Source: Pseudomonas syringae
Lineage (GTDB): Bacteria; Pseudomonadota; Gammaproteobacteria; Pseudomonadales; Pseudomonadaceae
DNA length: 64,000 nucleotides
Assembly: GCF_021606685.1 (NCBI RefSeq)
Contig: NZ_WKCB01000017.1
Coordinates: 19,002-83,001, forward strand
Direction: 5' to 3'
Shown here: in pieces, positions 8,680 to 18,151 of the stretch
How the letters are laid out: every line of letters begins with the position of its first letter
Numbering within the stretch: position 1 is the stretch's first letter
Translations under genes and position numbers: made by a program
The notes under the pieces: model-generated
Told to the model about the DNA's origin: nothing
Seen by the model: the letters and a program-made list of their open reading frames with translations, nothing else
Databases searched by the model: none

Positions 8680-9566
8680 AAAAACCTTTTTTGACCATCG
8701 GCCGTGTAGTCCTCACGTTGTTGATCGTGACGTTTGCGGTTGTCGTTGTGTGGCGCATGGTCATGTACTACATGTTTGCCCCCTGGACCCGCGACGGGCA
8801 CATTCGTGCCGACATCGTGCAGATCGCCCCGGACGTGTCCGGGCTGATCCAGCAGGTGGACGTGCGCGATAACCAGTTGGTGAGCAAAGGCCAGGTGCTG
8901 TTTGCCGTCGACCAGGACCGCTTCAAGCTGGCGCTGCGCCAGGCCCAGGCCGCCGTGGCCGACCGCCAGGAAACCCTGGCCCAGGCCAGCCGTGAGTACA
9001 AGCGCAACCGTGGCCTCGGCAACCTGGTGCCCAGCGAGCAGCTGGAAGAAAGCCAGTCCCGCGTGGCTCGTGCCCAGTCGGCCCTGGCCGAAGCGCAAGT
9101 GACGGTGGATGCCGCCCAGCTCAACCTCGACCGTTCGGTGATCCGCAGCCCGGTGGACGGCTACGTCAACGACCGCGCGCCGCGTGCGCAGGAGTTCGTC
9201 ACCGCCGGGCGCCCGGTGCTGTCGGTGGTAGACAGCAACTCATTCCATATCGACGGCTACTTCGAAGAAACCAAGCTCGACGGCATTCACGTCGGCATGG
9301 CGGTGGATATCCGCGTGATCGGTGACAACGCCCGCCTGCGCGGGCATGTGCAGAGCATCGTCGCCGGTATCGAAGACCGTGACCGCAGCAGCGGCTCCAA
9401 CCTGTTGCCCAACGTCAACCCGGCGTTCAGCTGGGTACGCCTGGCCCAGCGGATTCCGGTGCGCATTGCCTTTGATGATGTGCCGGCGGACTTTCGCATG
9501 ATCGCCGGGCGCACGGCGACGGTGTCGATCATCGGCGATAAGGTTAAAGACGGAGACAAGCCATGA
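8676..9566 (+). CDS. HlyD-family periplasmic adaptor (AaeA-like)
   Basis: A 296-residue membrane-fusion protein. One N-terminal anchor helix (residues about 7-30) is followed by the WTRDGHIRADIVQIAPDVSG lipoyl half-motif typical of EmrA/AaeA adaptors. A short coiled-coil hairpin (about 80-140) comes next, then the second lipoyl half (LDRSVIRSPVDGYV) and a beta-barrel domain. It bridges the FUSC exporter and the outer-membrane channel encoded on either side. Four-base overlaps with both neighbours show it is in the same transcript. Confidence 0.9.
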   Translation: MKKPFLTIGRVVLTLLIVTFAVVVVWRMVMYYMFAPWTRDGHIRADIVQIAPDVSGLIQQVDVRDNQLVSKGQVLFAVDQDRFKLALRQAQAAVADRQETLAQASREYKRNRGLGNLVPSEQLEESQSRVARAQSALAEAQVTVDAAQLNLDRSVIRSPVDGYVNDRAPRAQEFVTAGRPVLSVVDSNSFHIDGYFEETKLDGIHVGMAVDIRVIGDNARLRGHVQSIVAGIEDRDRSSGSNLLPNVNPAFSWVRLAQRIPVRIAFDDVPADFRMIAGRTATVSIIGDKVKDGDKP

Positions 9567-11005
9567 AGCAGCTCCTGGCAACCGCTGCGCTGGGGTTGTT
9601 GCTGTCGGCCTGCCAAGTCGTGGGGCCCGATTACACGTTGCCGGAAAAGTCCGCGGTCAAGCGGGATGACCTGCAAGGCCAGCTGGCGGGCGAGGGCAGT
9701 AATGTGGTCTCGGCGCCGGTCCCGGCCGACTGGTGGAAGCTGTACAAAGACCCGCGCCTGGATGAGCTGGTGCGTCAGGCCATGGCCTCCAACAGCGACC
9801 TGCGCGTGGCGGCCGCCAACCTGCAGCGTGCGCGTTTCCAGACCGAGCAGGCTGAATCAGCCGGCGGCTGGAGCCTCGGTGCCAAGGCCGAGGCCCAGCG
9901 CCTGCAGGAGTCCGGTGAAGCCTTTTTGCTGACCGAAAAAGTCCCGGTGGGCAACATCGGCGCCGCCAGTATCACCACGTCGTATCAATTCGATTTGTTC
10001 GGCACTTTGCAGCGCGGCATCGAAAGCGCCCAGGCCAGCGCCGACGCAGCGCAAGCCGCCGCCGACATCGCACGCATCACTCTGGTGGCGGATGTGGTGC
10101 GCTCCTATACCCAGGTGTGCGCGGCCAACGAAGAGCTGGCGATCGCCAATGAGTCCCTCGACCTGCAAGCCCAGAGCACCACACTGACTCAGCGCCTGCG
10201 TGACGCCGGGCGCGGTGATGAAACCCAGGTGACGCGCTCGCAAACCCAATACAAATCCCTGCGCGCCGACATGCCGCGTTATGAAGCGGCGCGCCAGGCC
10301 GGTTTGTTCCGCCTGTCGATGCTGCTCGCCAAGCCGCTGGACCAACTGCCCGCCGGCACCGGCAACTGCGCCGAGCTGCCGCACATTGCCCAACTGCTGC
10401 CGGTAGGCGACGGCGCGGCGCTACTCAAGCGTCGCCCCGACGTGCGTCAGGCCGAACGTCAATTGGCTGCCGCCACCGCGCGTATCGGCGTGGCCACCGG
10501 TGCGCTGTATCCGGATATCAGCATTGGCGCCACCGTCGGCACCGTCGGCCTGCTCGAGAACCTGGGCACACCGGCCACCAACCGCTGGGGCTTCGGTCCG
10601 TTGATCAGCTGGACAGTGCCGACCAACGGTGCGCGCGCACGTATCCACGAAGCGGAGGCCGCGACCCAGGGCGCTCTGGCGCACTTCGACGGCGTGGTGC
10701 TCAACGCCATTCGCGAAACCCAGACCGGCCTGGCGCAATACACCGCGCAGTTGCAGCGCCGCGACGCGCTGGCCGAAGCCGGCGACTCGGCCAAGGAAGC
10801 CGCAGACCAGACCCACCGCTTCTTCCAGGCTGGCCGCGCGTCCTTCCTGGCGGACCTGCAAGCCACCCGCACCTACACCGATGTGCGGGCGCAACTGGCG
10901 GCGGCGAACACCCAGGTTGCCATGAGCCAGATCGACCTGTTTCTGGCGCTGGGCGGCGGCTGGGAAAGCGGACGAACGCAAGCGTCACCGCCCGGCAAAC
11001 CCTGA
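9563..11005 (+). CDS. NodT-family outer-membrane efflux lipoprotein
   Basis: A 480-residue outer-membrane channel of the TolC/OprM class. The lipobox LLLSACQ puts the lipidated cysteine at residue 17. It is followed by VGPDYTLPE, the standard start of mature NodT-type channels, and by DPRLDELVRQAMASNSDLRVA, the first helical repeat. A second equivalent repeat begins near RPDVRQAERQLAAATARIGVA. The protein completes the FUSC-DUF1656-HlyD pump and is the last gene of the operon. No strong terminator hairpin is visible directly after the stop. Confidence 0.9.
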   Translation: MKQLLATAALGLLLSACQVVGPDYTLPEKSAVKRDDLQGQLAGEGSNVVSAPVPADWWKLYKDPRLDELVRQAMASNSDLRVAAANLQRARFQTEQAESAGGWSLGAKAEAQRLQESGEAFLLTEKVPVGNIGAASITTSYQFDLFGTLQRGIESAQASADAAQAAADIARITLVADVVRSYTQVCAANEELAIANESLDLQAQSTTLTQRLRDAGRGDETQVTRSQTQYKSLRADMPRYEAARQAGLFRLSMLLAKPLDQLPAGTGNCAELPHIAQLLPVGDGAALLKRRPDVRQAERQLAAATARIGVATGALYPDISIGATVGTVGLLENLGTPATNRWGFGPLISWTVPTNGARARIHEAEAATQGALAHFDGVVLNAIRETQTGLAQYTAQLQRRDALAEAGDSAKEAADQTHRFFQAGRASFLADLQATRTYTDVRAQLAAANTQVAMSQIDLFLALGGGWESGRTQASPPGKP

Positions 11006-11086
11006 GCGACTAGCTATGCTTTGTCAGGTGGATCGCCGTGATGGTCCACCTGACACTGCTCGCGTTTGCTCATGGGGATTCCAATA

Positions 11087-11719
11087 ATGAAAAACCCTTA
11101 TGCTCCCGCTTTCTGGTGCGTGCTCTTCGCACTGGTGCTGTTATCGGCCGCGTATTTCTACGGCGTCATGCTCGCCCATCAACTCGACAAGGCCATGGTG
11201 TTTCTCGACAGCGCCTGCCTGGTCATCGGCACGTTGTCCATCGGCGTGGTGGCGTGGGCCTCTTACCAAAATCAACGGGTGAAGAGAAAACTGCTCGAGC
11301 AAGGCAAGACCCGCGTGGCCATCTGGGATACCAAGGTTGCCTTGCGTCGTGTCGAAACCGTGTTCGACCGCTATTTCTGGGGCAGCTACTGGCAGCCCGG
11401 GCGTACCTTCCAGGAAGTGATGGGCGACCTCACCGGCACACCGCTCGAAAAAAGCCTCGAAGTCCTGAAAAAACAGTGCGTGATGCTCGACCAGCAGGTC
11501 GCCGACGGTAGGCATTGGCTGAATAACGCACGGGAATTGTCCGACGTGGCCACACAGATGGCCCGCGAGCGCTACCAGCTGGACTTCTGCGACCCCAAGG
11601 CCGATACCCCGGGCAATGCCGTGATACACCGTGAGTTCGAGGTGCTGGTGTACACCTGGACCGCGCGGTTGAAGAGTTTTGACCACCAGCTCGACGAGAT
11701 AGAAATGGAATACTCGTGA
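11087..11719 (+). CDS. Two-helix membrane protein with cytoplasmic helical domain, unknown
   Basis: About 210 residues. The chosen start, ATG at 11087, has GGGGAT at proper spacing; an upstream TTG at 11066 would add seven residues with no ribosome site. Two N-terminal hydrophobic helices (FWCVLFALVLLSAAYFYGV, then LVIGTLSIGVVAWASY) are followed by a charged helical domain of about 150 residues (KRKLLEQGKTR through FDHQLDEIEME). I know no family for it. It is separated from the efflux operon by about 80 bp and from the DUF945 gene by about 150 bp, so it may be its own transcript. Confidence 0.6.
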   Translation: MKNPYAPAFWCVLFALVLLSAAYFYGVMLAHQLDKAMVFLDSACLVIGTLSIGVVAWASYQNQRVKRKLLEQGKTRVAIWDTKVALRRVETVFDRYFWGSYWQPGRTFQEVMGDLTGTPLEKSLEVLKKQCVMLDQQVADGRHWLNNARELSDVATQMARERYQLDFCDPKADTPGNAVIHREFEVLVYTWTARLKSFDHQLDEIEMEYS

Positions 11720-11866
11720 ACCAACTGCAGACCTGACCCCTCTGAGAAAGCTGGGCCGTTCCTGGCCGCCAGTGCTAATCTTCCCCCGCTTTCGGCGGGC
11801 TTGAGCCAACCCCTTGGGGTTCAAGGAAGACAGCCCACTTCTCACAGGATTTGATCAGGTCACTTC

Positions 11867-13363
11867 ATGAATAAGCCAGCAGTTGTTCTTTTGGGTTTTG
11901 TTGTCGCCGTTGGCGTCGTCAGTGCAGGCGGCGCCTGGTACACCGGTAAGCAACTGGAGCCGGTGCTGCAAACGGCGGTCCAGGACGCCAATAAAGAACT
12001 GCAACGCTCCATGGCCGGCGTCGACGGCAGCGTCGCCCTGGAACTGGTGTCCCTTGATCGTGGCTTGTTCAGCAGCACCGCGCACTACCGCCTCAAGGCC
12101 CAAGGTTCGTTCCTGGGCGAACAGAACCCCAACCCCGAGTTGCTGTTCGTCGACCATATCGAACACGGCCCGCTGCCGTTCTCGCGCCTGGTGACGCTCA
12201 AGTGGCTGCCGGTCATGGCCACCAGTCACTTTGCAGTGGAAAAAAACGCCACCACCGAAAAATGGTTCGCGGCCGCAAAAGACGTGTCGCCGCTCAAAGG
12301 CGTGGCCAATATCGGCTACAACCGCTCGGTCAACGGCAATATCGAACTGCTGCCCGTGGAGTTCAAGGACGACACCTCGTCGGCGAGCTTCTCCGGCGCC
12401 AACCTGGACTTCGACAGCACCGCCGAGGGCAAGAAGGTCAAGGTTGATGGTTACATGAACAGCCTCAAGATTGCCGCGATCGACGCCAATGGCGCGCCGT
12501 TCGACGCTGAGTTCGCCGGCCTTACCGTCGCCAGCAACCTGGAAAAATCCACCTTCGGCTTCTACACCGGGCAGAACACCGTGGAACTGACCGACGGCAA
12601 GTTCACCGTTGGCCCACAAAAGACTGTGCTGACCCTCAAGGGCTTCGAGCAGAAAGACACCAGCGAAATCAAAGACAACAACATGAACGGTCGCGTCGAT
12701 TACAAGATCGATGAGATCGGCTTCCAGGGCAAACCTGTCGGCTCCGCCGCCATGGCCATGAGTGTGAAGAACATCGACGTGCCATCGGGCTTGCTGCTGA
12801 CCAAGCTGTACCAGGACAAGATGGTCCCGGTCCAAGCCGCTGCCGCCGCCGGCCAACCGGTGCCGGAGCTGCAACTGACCGAAGCCGAACAAGCCCTGGC
12901 CGAAGCCAACGTCAACCAGTTGCTGGCCGCCAAGCCGCATCTGGCGCTGGAAAACCTGTCGCTGAAAACCGCCCACGGCGAAAGCAAATTCAACCTGCTG
13001 GTAGACCTGACCAAGCCGTCGACCATGGAGCTGCCACCGGTTGAGCTGGGCAAGCAGATGGTGTCGCTGTTGGATGCCAACCTGACCTTGTCCAAACCGA
13101 TGATCGCCGACGTGGCGGCCCTGCAAGCGCAGGCGGGCGGCGTGACCGATCCCAAGGCCATTGAGCAGCAATCCCAGATGGCCAGCGAGATGATCAGCGG
13201 CATGGCCGTTGGCACCCAATTGGCGACGCTGGTGGGCAGCGATGTGGTGTCCAAACTGCACTACGCCAACAATGAAGTGACGTTCAACGGCCAGAAGATG
13301 ACCGTCGAGCAGTTCATTGGCTTCGTGATGGCCAAAGTCGGTGCGGTCAGCGGCGCGCAGTAA
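11867..13363 (+). CDS. YdgA-family DUF945 protein
   Basis: A 498-residue protein with one N-terminal anchor helix (VVLLGFVVAVGVVSAGGAWY) and then the DUF945 pattern: GKQLEPVLQTAVQDANKEL, followed by SLDRGLFSSTAHYRL. E. coli YdgA is an inner-membrane-anchored periplasmic protein of the AsmA-like, beta-rich type, and its function is poorly defined. The length matches the family. A GATCAGG-type site precedes the ATG. It is followed by a REP-like palindrome and the leader of pgaA, so it is transcriptionally separate from the pga operon. Confidence 0.85.
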   Translation: MNKPAVVLLGFVVAVGVVSAGGAWYTGKQLEPVLQTAVQDANKELQRSMAGVDGSVALELVSLDRGLFSSTAHYRLKAQGSFLGEQNPNPELLFVDHIEHGPLPFSRLVTLKWLPVMATSHFAVEKNATTEKWFAAAKDVSPLKGVANIGYNRSVNGNIELLPVEFKDDTSSASFSGANLDFDSTAEGKKVKVDGYMNSLKIAAIDANGAPFDAEFAGLTVASNLEKSTFGFYTGQNTVELTDGKFTVGPQKTVLTLKGFEQKDTSEIKDNNMNGRVDYKIDEIGFQGKPVGSAAMAMSVKNIDVPSGLLLTKLYQDKMVPVQAAAAAGQPVPELQLTEAEQALAEANVNQLLAAKPHLALENLSLKTAHGESKFNLLVDLTKPSTMELPPVELGKQMVSLLDANLTLSKPMIADVAALQAQAGGVTDPKAIEQQSQMASEMISGMAVGTQLATLVGSDVVSKLHYANNEVTFNGQKMTVEQFIGFVMAKVGAVSGAQ

Positions 13364-13388
13364 CGCATTCAGCAGCACAGAAAAATCC

Positions 13389-13476
13389 GGGGGAGCGGGG
13401 TTGCCCGCGATAAGGGTCAAATGTTCGACGCAGACGTCGGCCAGGGCTCCGTTATCGCAGGCAAGTCCGCTCCCCC
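13389..13476. repeat. REP-type inverted repeat
   Basis: The arms GGGGGAGCGGGGTTGCC and the matching GGCAAGTCCGCTCCCCC flank a short spacer, and the inner TTATCGCxGG parts also pair. This is the common Pseudomonas intergenic palindrome type. It may act as a terminator-like structure for the DUF945 gene. No T-run follows immediately. Confidence 0.7.
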
Positions 13477-13560
13477 GTTTGTTTTTCAGATAGGTGGGCA
13501 ATTCTGAACAATTGTTCTGATTTGTCCTTTTTCCTACGTGTGTCGGGGATAGTCCCTACA

Positions 13561-13657
13561 GGAAAGCTAGGTCGGGTCATCAGACGCCGGCACCCTGCCG
13601 CCACTGTGCGCAGGACCACCTATCGTTAAAGCTTTCCGTGTGTAAGGAAGCTCACGA
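13561..13657 (+). promoter_or_regulatory. Structured 5' leader of the pga operon
   Basis: The bases before pgaA fold into a closed multi-branch shape. GGAAAGCT (13561-13568) pairs with AGCTTTCC (13630-13637). Inside it AGGT (13569-13572) pairs with ACCT (13618-13621), and CGGCA-CCC-TGCCG (13588-13600) and CTG-TGCG-CAG (13604-13613) form hairpins. Four GGA motifs lie in or beside it: near 13545, in ACAGGA at 13557-13562, near 13613 and in the ribosome site at 13645. GGA in ACAGGA context is the core recognition motif of CsrA/RsmA. In E. coli the pgaA leader is a known CsrA target, so post-transcriptional control by Rsm proteins is a reasonable inference here. Confidence 0.5.
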
Positions 13658-13658
13658 T

Positions 13659-16139
13659 ATGTTGCGAAACCCACCACTCAGTGCATCAGGCCGGTTGCGA
13701 CTGCTCGTCGGGGTCGCCTTGTGCAGCCAGTTGTTGATGCCCACCTTTGCCATGGCCGATCCGGCCTATGACGCCTTGATCATTCAGGCGCGCAACGGCA
13801 ATTTCACACCCGCCCTGACTCAGTTGCGCCAGACGCCTGCCGAGCGCCAGACACCAGGCCAGATCAGCGATCACCTGGTGATCGCCGGTTGGGCCGGGCA
13901 GGACGCCGAAGTGCTCAAGGTCTACGAGACCCAGGGCACCCACCGTGACTTGACCTCGCAGGCACTGGCTACCGTCGCACGGACCTATCGCAACCGGCAG
14001 CAGTGGGCGCAGGCCGAAACCGTGTATCGCCGGGCGCTGCTGCGTGAGCCCAATAATATCGACCTGCAACTGGGCCTGGCCCTTACCCAGGCCGATGGCG
14101 GCAAGGCCAGCGAAGCCGTGCAACGCACGCGTGCGCTGGTGGCGGCCAAGCCCGATGACCCCAACCGGCGCATGGCCCTGGGGTATGCCCTGAGCCGCGC
14201 TGACTTGAACTACGACGCACTGTTCGAGTTTGACCAGGCGTTTATGCGTGCCGGAGACAAGCCGGAAGTCGCCCGCGAATACATCGTCGCCCTGCAAAAA
14301 GCGCGCTTGCCGGAAGCTGCGTTGCGCCTGTCGGCCAAGCGCCCGGGCCTGCTCGACCCGGTGACCCAGCGCCGTCTGGAGGGTGACCTCGCCGCCGAGC
14401 GGGTGCGCATGGCCGAGTTCGCCACGCGCTCCGAGCAAGAGCGTTATGTGATCGCCGACCGGGCGCTGCAGGATTACGACAAACTGCTCGCCCGCTGGAC
14501 CCCCGACGCCACCGCCCATGACGACGTGGTGCGCTGGCGCATCGACCGCCTGGGCGCACTCAAGGCGCGGGCGCGCACCGCCGAGGTGATCCGCGAGTAC
14601 CAGACGCTCAAGGCTGAAGGCGTGCAATTGCCGACCTACGCCGTGCGCTGGGTGGCCGCCGCCTACCTCGACCAGCGCCAGCCGGAGAACGCCGAGCCGC
14701 TGTATCGCGAGGTCCTGACCGCACCGGACGCCGACCCCGCTGACCATGTGGAAGACAGCACGGCGTTGTTCTATGCCTTGATGGAAAGCGACAAGGTGGC
14801 GCAGGCCCGCGAAGTGGCGAGCAACCTGGCCAAGACCCAAAACCCACGGGTAGAACTCAAGGGCCTGCCGGTCGGCAACCCCAATGACAGCTGGATGGAC
14901 GCGCAACAACTGTCCGCGCAAGCCGGCGTTTACGGCGGCGACCTGCCGGGCAGCGAAGCGGGCCTGGAAGCCTTGGTGGCAAAAGCCCCAGGCAACGTCG
15001 GCCTGCGCCTGGCCCAGGCCGATATGTACCGCGCCCGTGATCTGCCACGGCGCGCCGAAGGCATCCTCAAGGAAACCGAAGCCCAGGCGCCGCGCGATAT
15101 CGGCCTGGAAGTGAGCCAGGCCTACACCGCCATGGACCTGCAGGAGTGGCGCCAAATGGACACGCTCACCGATGACGTGCTCGCGCGCAACCCGGATAGC
15201 CGCCAAGTGCAGCGCCTCAGCCGCCTGCGCGACGTGCATGACATGGCCGAGTTGCGCGTCGAGGCCTACACCGGCAAAAGCTTCGGCGGCGGTAACAACG
15301 GCGATGCGGGTGCGGTTTCGGGGAGCCGTGACTGGGGCATCGAAAGTCGTTTGTACACGCCGCCCATCGACGAAGACTGGCGCCTGTTTGCCGGTGCCGG
15401 TTATGCCCGTGCCGATTTCGACGAGGGTACTGGCCAGCACCGTTGGCAGGTTGTCGGTGTGGAGCGGCGTACCCGCGACATGACCATCGAAGCCGAGGTG
15501 TCCAACCATTCCTACGGCGATGGCACCAAGCAAGGTGCCGCCGTGTCGATTGCCCGCGACATCAACGATCACTGGCAATACGGCGCCAGCCTCGGCTACC
15601 TGCTCAGCACCACGCCGCTGCGGGCGCTCAATGAGGGCGTCACGGCCAACGGCGGCAGCGGCTTTATCCGCTGGCGCGCGAACGAAAGCCGCGAGTGGAA
15701 ACTGTCCCTCAGCCCGTCCCACTTCAGCGATGGCAACGACCGTTTCGAAGCCTTGCTCACCGGTCGCGAGGGCATCTACAGCTCGCCGAACGTGCAGGTT
15801 GACCTGGGCCTGGAAGTCGGCGCCAGCCGCAACAGCAAGGACGACACGGTGTATTTCAACCCCAAGTCCGACCTCAGCGTGTTGCCCACCGTGACCGTCA
15901 ATCACGTGCTCTATCACCGCTATGAAACCCAGTGGAGCCAGCAATTCCAGCTCGGTGCAGGGACCTATAGCCAGAAAGATTACTCCACTGGCGGCGTCGG
16001 CCTGGTGGGTTACGGCCAGCGCTATCGCTGGAACGACGTACTGGAAGTCGGCGCCAACCTGAGCCTGATCAGCCGACCTTATGACGGTGATCGCGAACGC
16101 GATCTGCGCCTGCTCGTCGACCTCACTTACCGTTTCTAG
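13659..16139 (+). CDS. pgaA: Poly-beta-1,6-GlcNAc export porin PgaA
   Basis: An 826-residue outer-membrane protein and the first gene of pgaABCD. After the signal sequence (LLMPTFAMA), residues about 30-520 are TPR hairpins, for example AQAETVYRRALLREPNNIDLQLGLAL. The last 300 residues alternate aromatic and polar positions and end in LLVDLTYRF, a C-terminal Phe as in outer-membrane barrels. In the known system the TPR part binds PgaB and the barrel exports partly deacetylated poly-N-acetylglucosamine. The start ATG at 13659 is preceded by AAGGAAG. An upstream in-frame GTG at 13638 has no ribosome site and lies partly inside the leader stem. Confidence 0.92.
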   Translation: MLRNPPLSASGRLRLLVGVALCSQLLMPTFAMADPAYDALIIQARNGNFTPALTQLRQTPAERQTPGQISDHLVIAGWAGQDAEVLKVYETQGTHRDLTSQALATVARTYRNRQQWAQAETVYRRALLREPNNIDLQLGLALTQADGGKASEAVQRTRALVAAKPDDPNRRMALGYALSRADLNYDALFEFDQAFMRAGDKPEVAREYIVALQKARLPEAALRLSAKRPGLLDPVTQRRLEGDLAAERVRMAEFATRSEQERYVIADRALQDYDKLLARWTPDATAHDDVVRWRIDRLGALKARARTAEVIREYQTLKAEGVQLPTYAVRWVAAAYLDQRQPENAEPLYREVLTAPDADPADHVEDSTALFYALMESDKVAQAREVASNLAKTQNPRVELKGLPVGNPNDSWMDAQQLSAQAGVYGGDLPGSEAGLEALVAKAPGNVGLRLAQADMYRARDLPRRAEGILKETEAQAPRDIGLEVSQAYTAMDLQEWRQMDTLTDDVLARNPDSRQVQRLSRLRDVHDMAELRVEAYTGKSFGGGNNGDAGAVSGSRDWGIESRLYTPPIDEDWRLFAGAGYARADFDEGTGQHRWQVVGVERRTRDMTIEAEVSNHSYGDGTKQGAAVSIARDINDHWQYGASLGYLLSTTPLRALNEGVTANGGSGFIRWRANESREWKLSLSPSHFSDGNDRFEALLTGREGIYSSPNVQVDLGLEVGASRNSKDDTVYFNPKSDLSVLPTVTVNHVLYHRYETQWSQQFQLGAGTYSQKDYSTGGVGLVGYGQRYRWNDVLEVGANLSLISRPYDGDRERDLRLLVDLTYRF

Positions 16140-16151
16140 AAGAGCCTGACC

Positions 16152-18149
16152 ATGACCGTCCTCAGCCGTTTTCTGCTGGTCCTGGGTGTATTGCTGGCCA
16201 GTGCCTGCGCCCAGCAACCCGCGCCATTCACTCCACCCGCGCAGCGGCCAATACCGCCCAACGAAGCGCCGTGGCCGAAAAACCATTTCCTGGGCATCGC
16301 CTATCACGACGTCGAGGACCGCGACCCCGACCAGGCCGTGGTGGCCGTGCGCACCGAGCGTTTGATCGAGCAATTGGCCTGGCTGCGGGAAAACGGTTAC
16401 CAGGCGGTCAGCGTCGACCAGATCCTGGCTGCGCGCCGTGGCGGCCCGCCCTTGCCGCCCAAAGCCATCATGCTCAGCTTCGATGACGGCTATACCAGTT
16501 TCTACACCCGGGTGATGCCGATCCTGCGGGCCTACCATTGGCCTGCGTTGCTGGCGCCAGTGGGCAGCTGGATCGACACGCCGCTGAACAAACCCGTGGA
16601 CTTCGCCGGCTCGCCGCGCCCGCGCGGTGAGTTTCTGACCTGGCAGCAGATCCGCGAAGTGTCGCAGTCGGGCCTGGTGGAAATCGCCGCGCACACTGAT
16701 GCCAGTCACACCGGGATCCTCGCCAACCCCCAGGGCAACCTGGAGCCGGCGGCGACATCCCTGCGCTACGACCCGGCCACGGGGCGCTATGAAACCCCGG
16801 CCCAGTTCCAGGCGCGGATGCGGGCGGATGTGGTGGCAATCACCAACAAGCTCCGTGCGGTGACCGGCAAGGCGCCGCGGGTATGGGTATGGCCCTATGG
16901 CGCGGCCAAGGGCACCTCGCTGGCGGTTGTCGGCGAGCAGGGCTACCAGATGGCCCTGACCCTGGATGACGGCCTCGACGACACGCGCAACCTGATGAAC
17001 AGCCCGCGCTTCCTGGTGGCGTCCGACCCGGACGGCGAGCATTTCGCCAACAGCATTGTCGCAGTGCAAACCCCGGCACCGCTTAGGGTGCTGCATGTGG
17101 ACCTGGACAACGTCTACGACCCGGACCCTGCCCAGCAGGCACGCAACCTCGATCAGTTGGTACAGCGCGTGGTGGACATGGGCGCAGGCACCGTGTTCCT
17201 GCAAGCCTTTGCCGACCCCAAGGGGGACGGCCTGGTGCATGAACTGTACTTCCCCAACCGCCACTTGCCGGTGCGTGCCGACCTGTTCAACCGCGTTTCC
17301 TGGCAGCTGCACACCCGCGCCCATGCTGCGGTGTACGCCTGGATGCCGGTGCTGAGTTTCGCCCTCGATTCCAAGCTGCCGCGCGTGACCCGCTGGGACC
17401 CGAAAACCGGCAAGGTCGGCACCGACCCTGACCAGTACAAACGCCTGTCGCCGTTCGACCCGCAGGTGCGCAAGATCATCGGCGAGATCTATGAGGACCT
17501 GGCGCGCAACAATGCCATCGACGGCGTGCTCTACCACGACGATGCCGTGCTGTCGGACTTCGAAGACGCCAGCCCCGCTGCGCTCAAGGCCTACGCCGCC
17601 AACGGCCTGCCCGACAGCATCGCGGCCCTGCGTGCCGACCCTGCCGTGATGCAACGCTGGACGCGTTTCAAAAGCCGCTACCTGATCGACTTCACCCATG
17701 AGCTGACCGCCAAGGTCCGCGCCATCGGTGGGCCGCAGGTGCAGACCGCACGCAATATCTTTGCCGAACCCATGCTCAACCCGACCAGTGAGGCCTGGTT
17801 TGCGCAGAACCTCGATGATTTCCTCCAGGCTTACGACTGGACCGCGCCCATGGCCATGCCGCTGATGGAAGGTGAAGCGCTCAGCACCTCTAATGCCTGG
17901 CTGGAAAAGCTGGTGGCCACGGTCAAGGCCCGCCCCGGTGCGCTGCAGCGAACGGTCTTCGAACTGCAAGCCAAAGACTGGCGCACCAAGGCTGCGCCCG
18001 ATATCGACGGCGCGCAGATGGCTGAATGGATAGGTGTGCTCAAGCGCCAGGGGGTCACGAGTTTTGGCTACTACCCGGACAACTTCCTGGAAAATTCCCC
18101 GGACCTCAAGACTGTGCGTCCGGCCCTTTCCAACCAATGGAACCCTTGA
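16152..18149 (+). CDS. pgaB: Poly-GlcNAc de-N-acetylase / hydrolase lipoprotein PgaB
   Basis: A 665-residue periplasmic lipoprotein with lipobox LLASAC (Cys19). The N-terminal half is a CE4 deacetylase: [11 protein letters not shown] carries the catalytic and metal aspartates, and [10 protein letters not shown] gives the two metal histidines. WPYG is another conserved motif. The C-terminal half from about residue 310 is the glycoside-hydrolase-like domain of PgaB ([17 protein letters not shown], then [12 protein letters not shown]). The enzyme partly deacetylates poly-N-acetylglucosamine in the periplasm, which is needed for export through PgaA. It begins 12 bp after pgaA and ends 2 bp before pgaC. 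Confidence 0.93.
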   Translation: MTVLSRFLLVLGVLLASACAQQPAPFTPPAQRPIPPNEAPWPKNHFLGIAYHDVEDRDPDQAVVAVRTERLIEQLAWLRENGYQAVSVDQILAARRGGPPLPPKAIMLSFDDGYTSFYTRVMPILRAYHWPALLAPVGSWIDTPLNKPVDFAGSPRPRGEFLTWQQIREVSQSGLVEIAAHTDASHTGILANPQGNLEPAATSLRYDPATGRYETPAQFQARMRADVVAITNKLRAVTGKAPRVWVWPYGAAKGTSLAVVGEQGYQMALTLDDGLDDTRNLMNSPRFLVASDPDGEHFANSIVAVQTPAPLRVLHVDLDNVYDPDPAQQARNLDQLVQRVVDMGAGTVFLQAFADPKGDGLVHELYFPNRHLPVRADLFNRVSWQLHTRAHAAVYAWMPVLSFALDSKLPRVTRWDPKTGKVGTDPDQYKRLSPFDPQVRKIIGEIYEDLARNNAIDGVLYHDDAVLSDFEDASPAALKAYAANGLPDSIAALRADPAVMQRWTRFKSRYLIDFTHELTAKVRAIGGPQVQTARNIFAEPMLNPTSEAWFAQNLDDFLQAYDWTAPMAMPLMEGEALSTSNAWLEKLVATVKARPGALQRTVFELQAKDWRTKAAPDIDGAQMAEWIGVLKRQGVTSFGYYPDNFLENSPDLKTVRPALSNQWNP

Positions 18150-18151
18150 CC

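Noticed and set aside
13561..13637. Cobalamin riboswitch
   Set aside because: A GCCACTG string is present, but the rest of the conserved B12-box and core is missing and the operon is unrelated to cobalamin.
13686..18137. 1483-codon open frame antisense to pgaA and pgaB
   Set aside because: A shadow of high-GC codon use in pgaA/pgaB. The sense frames have clear family motifs; the antisense product is His/Gln/Gly-rich without domains.
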